Source of the DNA: Chlamydomonas sphaeroides
Lineage: Eukaryota; Chlorophyta; Chlorophyceae; Chlamydomonadales; Chlamydomonadaceae
Length of the DNA: 64,000 bases
Assembly (NCBI GenBank): GCA_001662425.1
Contig: BDDC01000072.1
Location: 63,885 to 127,884, forward strand
Reading direction: 5' to 3'
Shown here piece after piece: positions 54,607-64,000 of this stretch. Below the pieces are notes generated by a model. The model was not told the DNA's origin, did no database searches, and saw only the letters and a program-made list of their open reading frames with translations. The translations under genes and the position numbers were made by a program. Numbering within the stretch: position 1 is the first letter of the stretch; the number at the start of each line of letters is the position of its first letter.

Positions 54607-57600
54607 TCACACCCGCCCCGCCCCCGCCATCTCCACCTGCTGCCCGCCGCCGCCGACCGCTTTGCCCACAGCCTTGTCAGCCGCCGCCTTCGCCGCCGCC
54701 GCCGCAGCGGGCCCAGGCCCCGCCGGCTCCGGCACCAGCACCGCCACCTGGCCCGTGCCGCTGCCGCTGCCGCTGCCGCGGGGCGCGGCGCTCGTGGCGG
54801 CGGAGGCGGAGGCGGCTCCCGCCAGCCGCGGCAGCTCGTGCGGCTGCATGGTGACGAAGGGGATGAAGGTGAAGGTGTGGGGCAGCTCGGGCGTGGAGGG
54901 CGGCACGGGGATGCCCATGAACAGCTTGCACACGGCCGCCATGTAGCTGCAGCGGGGGGCGATGGGGGAAGTGGGAGGGGAAAGGTGAAGGGAAATAGAA
55001 GGGGAAGGCGGGTTAGTGCCGCCAACCAGGCGTCACGGGTGTGGATGACGCATGGCGACCCTGGGCCCTGAGCTGAAGCGCGCCCGCCGCCGTGCGAAGC
55101 AGCGCTCACGTGTTGCCGTACGCGATCCAGCTGCCGCGCCACACGAGCGGCAGCGACGACCGCTCGGTCGGCGCCAGGCAGCGCTCCAGCGCCAGCACGT
55201 TGCGGATGGAGAAGAAGAGCGTCTTGTCGTGCTTGACGTCGTTGGCGTAGGCCCAGGCGTTGAAGCCGGTGCGCAGCCTGGGGCCGCGGGGGCGGGCGTG
55301 TTGGAGGGGCCAGGGTTCGTGCCCTTCGTGGGTGGGTGGACAGGCGTCAGCATGGAAACAGGCGGCGCAGGAGCGGGCAGCACAGCCTGGCAGCAGCAGC
55401 AGCCCAGTGGTGGGCGGGTGCGGCGTTGTGCGATGCGTCTGGGACGGGGCCGCGTCGGGACCCGCACGTGGGGCAGGTGCCGGACGCAGCATGCGCCTTG
55501 GCCGCTGCCTCCCTGCGCCCCTGCCGCCCTCGCCCACCTGCGCGCCGCGCGGTCCTGGCCAAAGCAGCCCAGCAGCGACGCAGCGGTGGCCACCTTGGCG
55601 GCGGTGATGCGCTTAGCCAGCGCCACCTTCCAGGGCACCGGCACGTACTCGCCGTCCGCCCTCACGTAGCTAGGGGGGCAGGGAGGCAGGGAGGCAGGGA
55701 GGGGGCGCAGAAGGGGGCTGGGGAGCGGGGTCTCGGGTGGGGTGCAGGGGCAGCGGGCGACACGGCGGGGACGGTGAGGGACGGCGAGCGGCTGCGCGCG
55801 TGATCACTGCGTCGGCCAAGGGCACTCTGGGACAGTGAAGAAGTACGTAAGGAGGCCCAGACATGTCCGCGGAGCGGTCGGGCGTGTGGCGCAGCAGCGC
55901 CCCCGCGCCGCACTTGAGCGCGTGGCCCCCGTTGCAAGCGGATAGCGGGAGGCCCTCGGTCCCTGCCCGAGCCCCGCCTCACCCGCCCAGGCGCCACTTG
56001 GGCGTGTGGCGGCTGAAGAAGCGCAGCGCCAGGTCGTAGGCCTCCCAGTGCATGCAGGGGTTGACGGTGGAGGTGGCGGCGTGGAACACCAGCATCTCGC
56101 CCTTGGCGCCCAGCCCGGGCGCCGGCACCGGCGACGTGGGCGGGCCGCGGGCCGGGCCCGCCTCGCCCGACTCCATCTCGCCCACCAGCTCAACCTGCAC
56201 ACAGCGGCAGAATGCACTTGCAAGGCGCTGACCGCTCCCACATGCACATCCTAACACGACATTGGCAACCCCAGGGAGACGTGAGGGCGTGCGGCTCATC
56301 CCGGTGCTGAAACCCCCTGCCACAATGAAGCAGTTCGCGACGGCAGGCTGCCTCGCTCGCCCTCACGCAGCCGCTCACGTGCTGCCGCTGCTGCATGGCA
56401 GCGCTCCAGTGCTGCTCCAGCCCCGGCCCCGGCCCCGCTCGGCCGCCTCCTCCGCCGCCTCCGGCTCCCCCTGCGCCCTCGTGGTAGACCCGGAAGCTCT
56501 CGTTGGCGCCCTCCAGGAAGCCGCCTGTGGCCAAGGGCCTGTTGGCTAGGCCGGCCTCGCCCGTGACCTGCCGCAGCACCGGCGGCGGCTGCGGCGGCGG
56601 CAGCGTAGCAGGGGGCCATGCGGCGAGTCAAGACACAGCAGGTGGGGCCGCAGGCACATCTGTGCACCCCCTGGGCAAGTGGACACGTGCTTGTGGTGAG
56701 CTCACGCAGCTACTGCCCCTGCTGGAGTTCGCCCCGCTCCCACCCGGGTGTCGTCCATGGCCAGGCAGTCACCACCCCCAGCAGACCAGGCACCCAAGCT
56801 GATCGTTGGCAGCCCAACATCGGCCTCATCGGGCCGACATGTACCACCGCTTGCCGCGGACCGTGCCCCCCACCTCGGCTTCGTTCGCGTTTCTCGTTTT
56901 CTTTGCCCCCGTGCCCCACCTGCTTCGACTATCATAACTTATCATTCTTTGTTTATATATGCATACCCAAGGTATCAAGCAGCCTGACAGCCCTGCACCC
57001 CCTCCCCCTGCCCTCGTCACCTGCGTCGCCACCACCGCCTCCGTCAGCGCATGCAGCTGCTCGCGGCAGCGGATGCCCGCCGCCAGCGCGCCCGCCGCCG
57101 CCACCGTGACCGCCGCCGCCACGTCGCCCGGCACGCTGTCCAGCAAGTGCCAGGCGTGCCAGGCGGGCGAGTTCTTGTTGAAGAAGCCCAGCGCAAAGGC
57201 GGTCATGTAGCCGGAGGGGCCTGCGGGGAAGGCGCCAAGGAGGGAAGGGTTGGGGGCAGCGGTGGTGGTTAGCGGTCAGGCGGTCATGTAGATAGCTCGA
57301 GGGGCACAGCAGGGAGGCTGGAGTGGGTTGCGGGGCCCATGTTGTTGACCCATACTTGGTGCCAAACGGATCGCGCAGATGATAACAGCAGGTGCGCGTG
57401 CCCGCCTGCCCGCCTCACCCGCCAGGTTGCCCACGTAGCCGGGGTAGGGCGCCCCCGCCACAGCCGACACCAGCGACGGCCGCACGATAGCCGCCGCCCC
57501 CTTCGGCCCCAGCCGCCCCTCCGCGTGGTACTGCTCCACCAGCGCCTCGCTCAGGTGCTTGCCCAGCTGGGGTTGGGGGGACAGTGGCAAGGACGAGGGA

Positions 57601-59701
57601 AAGGAGGCGGGGAGGTGGGAGCTATTTCCGCGCGTCAGGAGCTGTTTCCTCGCAGCCAGCCGCCACACCCCTTGCCGCGTGCCTACCTTCCCTCCCCACG
57701 TGGGGCACCCCAACCGCCAACCCCCAGGCCCCACCAGGTAGGTGTTGGGCAGCCCCCAGTTGCGGCACAGCAGGTCCGACCGCGTGTCGGCGGTGAGTTT
57801 GTCCGCCTGCAGCAGCTCCCGCGCCAGCCGCGCGTGGTCCACCTGGGGCGGGGGTGCGCAGGAGGGGCGGAGGAGGCGGAGTGGATTGGAGTGGAACGGG
57901 CACGTCCTGGGTGCTACGAAAGGAGCCCCAGTGCGGCTGCACGGTCCAACTGGCGCGGGGGTGTGGAGGAGAGAGGAGGGGCGCTGCGGGCGGGGTGCCG
58001 CCGCCGCGATGAGCTGCACCGTGCCGACACTCTCCGGTGACCCGCACCGTGCGCCGCGACCCGCCGTCCGACTGCCTTTACCTTCCCACCATACCGCACC
58101 CACGCACCCGCCCCCTCACCCACCCGCGGGTGGCCCACAATACCATCCACTCCATATTTGTAGCTGTGACTTCACATCGAAGCCCAAACCTCGGCGGTAT
58201 CGGCGCCCAGCCCCCGCCACCGTGCACACCCGGCGCCCCAACCTGCCCGCCCCCTCACCCGCTGGTCGCCGAACATGAGCGGGCACAGCCTCTCGGGCAC
58301 GCAGCTGTTGTGCGGCTGGTTCATGCCCACAAAGGCGGTAGACACGTGCACGAAGCCACAGCAGGCGTGCGCAAGGCGGCGCGACACCAGCTCCAGCAGC
58401 CGCCGCGTGCCCTCGTAGTTGTTGCGCAGTGTCTCCTGGATGGGGTCGTCCAGCGCGATGCTGGGGGGGGGGCAGCGGAGGAGGGAGGGGAAGGGGGAGG
58501 GGGAGGGGGAGGGGAAAGGGAAGTGCGTAAAATGTTCGTGTGCAGGGCGAGGAGATGGGTAGCGAGGCCGGGGTGCGCGCGTGTGGCATGAGGGCGTGCG
58601 CTTGGGCGGTGCTGTGGGGGGCGTAGGGGGTGAGGCAGGCGGGGTTCGTGCCTCACCGCGCGGCGCTGTGGATGATGACGAGCGACGGCTCCGCAGCCAG
58701 CTCCGCCAGCGCGGCGTCCGGCAGCCCCAGCCCCGGGAACATGAGGTCTCCATCCAGGGCCACCACCTGAGGAGGTGGGGAGGGGCCAGAGGAGTAAGGG
58801 AATGAAAAGGAGGGGGGAGGCGAGCAAGGGCAGGAGGGGCGGGAGGCAGGTGGCAGCCGAGCACGGTGGCAGTGGTGGCGAGGCGGACGACGGGAGGTGC
58901 CCCGCCCTGACCCGCACCCCGCCAGCTGCCCCCACGCAACCCCCGCCCCCGCACACGCCGCGGCCGGCCCCCGCCCCTGCCGCACCTTCTTCATGGCCTC
59001 CCGGTGCCGCTCCCGCACCGTGTGGAACATGCCGCTGCCCAGCACCCGACCCACGCGCTCCACCGCGCCGCGGCCGCCGCGGTCGCGGCTGAGCACGTAC
59101 ACGGCCCTCAGCCGGTCGCCCGCCAGCCGCAGCAGCTGCTCCAGAACCACCCCGCCGATGTAGCCGGTAGCACCTGTGAGCGGAAGGGAGGGAGGGATGG
59201 GGAGGAAGGCGTCGGGTTCGTGTCACTGGCCCTCCGCTGCAGCTGCAGCTAGCCCACCGCCTCGCCTCATGCCGCGCCGCAGCCTCACCGGTGATGAGGA
59301 TGGACTTGCCAGCCAGCGCGTCCAGCACCGACAGCCGCGGCACGTGGCCCTCGTCCGCATGCTGGTGGTGGTGGTGGTGGTGCTGGCCGTTTGTGTCACC
59401 TGCACTGGCAGCAGTCAGGAGGCAGCAGTGGTCCACGAGGACGGCCTCACGGGCGCGGGTCAGGCAACGCAAGGCCGCAGTTGCCGCGGCTTTGCACGAT
59501 CGATACGAATGGTTACGGTCGCGGTGGAATAGGGTTGCAGCAGCGTTCGCGCGCACCCGGGTCCTCCTCGGACGGCGGGCCGCGCATGGCTGCGGAGCCG
59601 GCGCTGGAGGAGGAGATCGACGGCGGCGCAGCGCGCGATGTCGACTGCGAGCCCGCTGCAGCAGCTGCTGCGTTGGCGTGTGCGTTGCGGAAGAAGCTCA
59701 T
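54607..59701 (-). CDS. Fatty acyl-CoA reductase (alcohol-forming, FAR family)
   Basis: Reduces long-chain acyl-CoA or acyl-ACP to a fatty alcohol with NADPH, a step toward wax esters or ether lipids. Exons (-): 59557-59701, 59289-59399, 58986-59173, 58657-58766, 58259-58460, 57735-57842, 57419-57566, 57021-57220, 56379-56588, 55983-56194, 55538-55669, 55110-55277, 54607-54946; 757 residues, all phases closing. The NAD-binding domain opens with ITGATGYIGG (84-93), then VVALDGDL, VIIHSAA and VHVSTAFVG. The catalytic YxxxK is YLLGK (287-291), rebuilt across an intron, followed by IVRPSLV. The C-terminal half has the FAR 'sterile' domain features TVNPCMHWEAYDLALRFF and KRITAAKV. The N-terminal 60 residues are low complexity and include six consecutive His. 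The C-terminus ends in an Ala/Gly-rich tail. Head to tail with the second KAR gene. Confidence 0.9.
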
Positions 59702-60117
59702 GTCGCTGGGTGCTTGCTATGACCAGAGGATGTGCCGGCTGCGAGGCGCTTGGCCAGGTGGCGGGACGCGCCGACAGCGGGGCTTCAAGAAAGACCAGGT
59801 TGCTAGTTGTCGCTGCTGTCAGAGGACACCGTTCAAAGCGAGGTCGCTACGTTTCTTCCCATACCGCTCAAGCTCACGCCCCACCAAGCACGCCGCCAGC
59901 ATCTGCTCGGCGCGAGCAAGGACGCAGGCCGACTCGCAACCGCCGTCCAAGGATCCCAATATCGACCCATGGGTCACATGGGCACCCCAGCGAACACGAC
60001 ACGAACCAAGCATCCTCTCCCCCAGAACACTGCTCTCCGCCGCACGCACCCCCCCTTGCACGCCGCGCAGCTGCACGCCCCGCCCCGCCGCTCCGCCTAC
60101 CGCCCCGCCCCTCCGCC
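59702..60117. other. Intergenic region between the CNNM-type and acyl-CoA reductase genes
   Basis: These 416 bp separate two minus-strand genes and should contain the 3' UTR of the CNNM-type gene and the promoter of the reductase gene. No coding exon and no clear TGTAA on the minus strand were found. Confidence 0.45.
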
Positions 60118-63100
60118 TTACCACTGCCCCGCCTGCAGCAGCGGCGCGCGCAGCGCAGCCGCCGCCCCAAACAACGACGCGTGGCTCGCCCCTGCCCCCT
60201 GCCCCTGCCCCGCCCCCTGCCCCCCGCCACTGAGCGGCCCCCAGCTCATGTCCGAGGGCGTGGGCGGGCCGCAGCTGTAGGCCAGGCTGCCCAGGCCCCC
60301 CGCGTGCGAGCGAGCGCGGCTCATGCCGTTGACCGAGGAGCGCCCGCCACCCAGCGCCGCCGCCTTGCGAGTGGCGCCCGCCACAGCGAGCACCTGCGGC
60401 GGCGGTGGCGGTGGTACGGTGTGCGGACGGCGTGTTGGGTGTTGGGTGTGTGGGGGCCCAGCAGCTGGGGTGGGGTGCTGCGGCATGCGAGCTCCGGGGG
60501 CCCTGTGTGGGCCGGCCGCGCCAGGAAGGCCGCGCTTGCTGCACCACAGCAGCCCGTGGCCCCAGTGTCGGAGTCCGGCCTCAGCCCCTGACCGTAGCGC
60601 AAGCCCCGCCCCAGGCTGGAGTGGCAACGCATGTGGCTACACAAGGATATCCGCACCCTTCGCGAGTACGCATCGGGCCTCCCGCCCACCTCGCCCCACC
60701 CCGCCCGACCCCGGACCCCGCCCGCCGCGGCCGCACCCGAGCCAGGTGCTCCGGCAGCCCCTTGGCCAGCGCCGAGGGGTTGGCCCGAATGCGGCGGTCG
60801 TTGTCCACGTAGCGGTCGGTCTCGTCCACGATCTCAGCACGGATGAGCTGCGGCGTGCGTTGGGGGGGCGGGGGATGGGGGCGGGGCAGCTGAGAGGGCA
60901 GGGGGAGGCGAGGCAGCGGGCTGCGGGCATCCGACTCGTTCACGGCCGCGGTGCGGCTGGGCTGCGGATGGCACAAGGAGTAGCGGGCCCAGGGCCGAGG
61001 TGGCGGAGCGGCAGGTGGGCGCCACGCATGCGGGCTGCGGCAGTCTGGCGCGCGCGGGCCTCAGCGGTGCCGCCTCGCGGGCGAGGGGCAGCGTACAGGA
61101 GCAGTGCAGGGGGCGTTGCACGCGCCGGGGGGAGCCCCCTTACGCAAGGTAACGTGGCCAGGGTCCCCCGGGGAACCTGGTCTCCCTGTCCTGCGGCGGC
61201 TTCCGGCGCGCGGCAGTCGCGAGCTGCAGGACTGCACCGCCACAGCCGCGACTACAGCCGCAGCTAGCAGAGGCCAAGCTGCGGGGGCCGCCCGTAGAGG
61301 CCGCCGGGGGAGGCCGCAGCGCCCAGGGCGGGGCTGCAGCCCGCCCTGGGCGCTGCAGATGTGCGCCCTCGTGGGGTGTGTGGCCCGAGAGCCTCGTCGC
61401 GAGCGCAGCCGGGCCGGGGATGGGCGCGCTGGCGCGCCAAGCCGGGCCGCACCTCCTCGATCACGTCCTCGATGGTGATGATGCCAATGGGCTGCCCTTC
61501 GCTGGGGACCTGCGGCTCGTCCGACCCCCTCCCGGCGCCGCCGCCCAGCGCCGCCGCCTCAGGCGCCGGCGTGGCCGCACCCGCTCCCGCTGCTATCCCC
61601 TCGGCGGCGGCGCCGGCGTCCATCACCGACGCCGCCTCGTCCTCGGCGACGGCGGTCGCCAAGCTGGAGCCGCCGCCGAGGAGGCCGTAGTTTGACTCGG
61701 GGCTGCCCTCGGCCGTGGTCATGCCGCCGAGCGGCGACGGCAGCGGCTCTTCCAACGACCCCACCACCGCCCCGGAGCCGCTCGCCTTCGCCGCCGCGCG
61801 CGCCGCCTGCAGACCCATCCTAGTGCGGCGGTGCCCCCCGGGATGCGAGCCGTGCGCAAAGCCCCCCGGCGGGATCGCGTTGCCCAGCGCCGGAGACGAC
61901 GACGGCGTCGCGGGCTGCATCGCCGCGACGGCGGCGTTCGTCAGGCCCGACGGCACCGACGGCGCGCCTCCGCGTCCGCCGCCGCCGAAGGCGTCCAGAT
62001 CGCCCTCTGCCACGCTGGTGCGCGCGCTGCGGCCCTGCGGGGAGGCGCCGTCGACCGCTTCCGGCAGCTCCTTGCTCTCCATGGGGTCCAACACGCTGGG
62101 CTCCGCGCTGCCGTACGCACGTGCATCTCCCGTACTCGCGCCGTACAGCCCGCCGTATGAGTACATCGATACGGCGTCGCTGAACAGGCCGCCGTAGCCG
62201 TCGTTGTACCCGCCGTCCGTCTCGCCCGCGATGGACCGAGCGTCGTCGGCGGCGTCGCGGCCTCCACCGGGGTGCGTGCCGGAGGGGCCGGCGCCAGCGT
62301 CGCCGCCGCCGCCGGAGGGGCCGTCCGCGGCGGCGGCGGCGGAAGCCGTGGCCAAGGACGCCAGGTTGACTGCGGAGGCGGGCCCCAGGTCCCGCAGCTT
62401 GCGGCCCTCGCGCCGGGAGTTGTCGCGCTGGGACTGTGGGTGTGCGCTCTGCGGCGGGAGGGGCGGCGAGAGGAGCGGACGGCTCTTGGTGGCGCAGGCA
62501 GGCGGCGGTTGGGCGCTGGTGCTGCCTGCCGCGATGCCAGCCGTGCGGAGCCAGCCCGCGTTCCCAATGAATGAAACTCGTCACCAGGCCGGGTCCAGTG
62601 CGCCACTCACGCAGCGGTGGCCTCGGTGCAGCCCGCCAGCGTGCCCCAGGCCCCAGGCTGCGGACGCCCGCCGCGCCGCCCCCCTTGTTCGCAGGCTCTG
62701 ACCGCAAGTCCGCAGCGGTGCCGCTGCAACCGCGCCGGCCCCGGCCCCGGCCCACCTGCGATGCGTCCTGCGCCAGGATCTTGGCCAGGTCCTCGGGCGA
62801 CGGCTGCGTGAGCACGGCGATGTGGCTGCGCCCGGTCTGGAACAGGCGCAGCATGTCGTACATGGGCGTGGTGGCGGGCAGGCTGGGGGCGGGGCCGGGC
62901 GGGAGGCAGGGACGCAGGGAGGGGGCTGGGAGGGGGCTGGGAAGGGGGTCCAAGGAGGAGCCACCTCAAGGTTGGGGGGCGCTGGAGGGCTGACGGCGGC
63001 ATGCCACTGCCTTGCGGCCACACTGCGCGCGTGGGGCCTGCCCCCAGCTCGCCCCTGGCTGTGGCCTGGCCCGGTCCGGTCCGGTCCGGCTGCGCACTAG

Positions 63101-63866
63101 TCGCCGCGAGCTCACCGCGGCACGCTCCTCAGCCGCAGCAGGGACACGGGCACCTCCTCCGCCGAGCTGAGCCGGTACTGCAGCAGCTCCTTGACCAGCA
63201 CCAGGCCCACCTGGGGGGGAGGTGGGGGGAGGAGGGCAGGAGGGCAGGAGGCTGGGGACGAGGGGAAGTGGGTAGATAGACGGAGGAGTGGAGGCTTGTG
63301 TGAAGGCGTCGCTGCCGCCTGCGGGTGCCACTGCGGGAGGCGGACAGGGCAAAACGCCAAGGGCAGACCCAAGCCGGCCAGCCGGCTCCCTACCAGCCGT
63401 CCCCTACCAGCCCCACCCCAACCAGGCCCCCACCGCACCACGTCGCTCCTGTCGCCCTCCCGGTGCACGGGGATGCGGCTGTGGCCCGAGCGCAGCACCG
63501 CCCGCAGCGTGGGCTCATCCAGGTAGTCGGAGGAGGACAGCATGAAGATCTGGTGGGGCGGAGGCGAGAGAGGCAGGGGAGGCGGATGGTGTGGGGGGGG
63601 AGGGGGAGCGTGGAGCCTGCTGGAGCGCAAACCTGCTGTGCACGCCCTGGCCTAGGCCCCCCCTCGCCCCTGGCCCTCCAGCGCATTCCCCTCTGGCCCA
63701 GCCCCACCTCGCACCGCGGCATGAGGGCCCCTCACGACCGCCCCACGCGCCCTGGTCAGTCGCGCCCTCGCCAGTCCAGTCCCAAGCCCTCTAGCCGCAC
63801 CTTGTCCAGCGGCGTCATGGCCCGGTAGGCCACCTTGTTGGTGAGGTCCAGGGCGCCCGTGATGAC
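60118..63866 (-). CDS. CNNM/CorC-type CBS-pair protein (5' end outside window)
   Basis: Exons seen (-): 63801-63866, 63439-63549, 63116-63210, 62756-62882, 61453-62448, 60737-60847, 60118-60393; 593 residues of the C-terminal part, phases closing. The order is the linker to the membrane domain (ITGALDLTNKVAYRAMTPLD), a first CBS motif (GHSRIPVHR, VVGLVLVKELL), then a second CBS motif split in two: TTPMYDMLRLFQTGRSHIAVL, a disordered insert of about 310 residues, and PIGIITIEDVIEE. After it come EIVDETDRYVDN and a 92-residue low-complexity tail ending LLQAGQW. This matches the DUF21/CBS family (CNNM, yeast Mam3, bacterial CorC), which acts in magnesium or other divalent-metal homeostasis. The DUF21 membrane domain must lie to the right of position 64000. 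Confidence 0.88.
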
Positions 63867-63911
63867 CTGGGGGTGGAGGGGGCAGAGAGGGGGTAGAGGG
63901 AGGGGGCAGAG

Positions 63912-64000
63912 AGACAGGTGAGGCAGGTGAGACAGGTGAGGCAGGTGAGGCAGGTGAGGCAGGTGAGGCAGGTGAGGCAGGTGAGGCAGGTGAGGCAGGT
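63912..64000. repeat. 10-bp tandem repeat CAGGTGAGGC to the window edge
   Basis: About nine copies of a 10-base unit, CAGGTGAGGC (early copies with GAC variants), run to the last base of the window and probably continue. They lie in an intron of the CNNM-type gene. On the plus strand each copy spells a 5' splice-site consensus, but that strand is not known to be transcribed here. Confidence 0.85.

Noticed and set aside
63912..64000. Possible CRISPR-like array at the right edge
   Set aside because: The 10-bp units have no spacers and lie in an intron of a eukaryotic gene; it is a simple minisatellite.

Overview
This is a nuclear stretch from a green alga, most likely a chlorophycean of the Chlamydomonas/Volvox group. 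The signs are very high GC outside a few AT-richer patches, genes cut into many short exons by GT(G/A)-AG introns, Ala/Gly/Ser/Pro-rich disordered inserts in conserved enzymes, TGTAA-type 3' signals, ciliary (flagellar) protein genes, and plastid enzymes with transit peptides. I see no bacterial, viral or organellar genes. Exon models below were built by hand from splice sites, reading phase and protein motifs. The phases close in every model, except where assembly gaps interrupt the two KAR genes.

Layout, left to right. 1-2581: no certain gene, only candidate exons and a small repeat. 2582-13554 (-): complete 29-exon bacterial-type phosphoenolpyruvate carboxylase (PPC2-like). 13835-16901 (+): plastid 3-oxoacyl-ACP reductase (KAR1-like), divergent from PPC2 with only 280 bp between start codons. 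18013-19822 (+): SHIPPO/ODF3-type ciliary protein. 21603-31794 (+): a giant 3,140-residue, almost wholly disordered protein of unknown function. 33398-36834 (-): carotenoid cleavage dioxygenase. 37566-39760 (+): beta-carotene ketolase, head to head with the dioxygenase. 40605-41030: a dead fragment copied from the dioxygenase gene. 41358-45011 (+): zinc-dependent CAD-type alcohol dehydrogenase. 45428-46170: a dead fragment copied from the giant gene. 47057-50203 (+): coiled-coil protein resembling CCDC177-type ciliary proteins. 51787-53873 (-): a second 3-oxoacyl-ACP reductase, probably mitochondrial, broken by a 375-base gap. 54607-59701 (-): fatty acyl-CoA reductase. 60118-63866 (-): CBS-domain CNNM/CorC-type protein, cut by the right window edge.

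Two themes link the genes. Lipid and carbon supply: PPC2 (anaplerotic oxaloacetate), KAR1 and KAR2 (the first reduction step of fatty-acid synthesis) and the fatty acyl-CoA reductase. Carotenoids: a ketolase beside a cleavage dioxygenase, with an aldehyde/alcohol-interconverting dehydrogenase next door, which could form an apocarotenoid/ketocarotenoid neighbourhood. The most unusual genomic signal is the KAR1/KAR2 pair. They are inverted, about 35 kb apart, and their 3' halves are nearly identical including an intron, while their 5' halves are clearly diverged. This pattern suggests gene conversion or a recent mosaic duplication.
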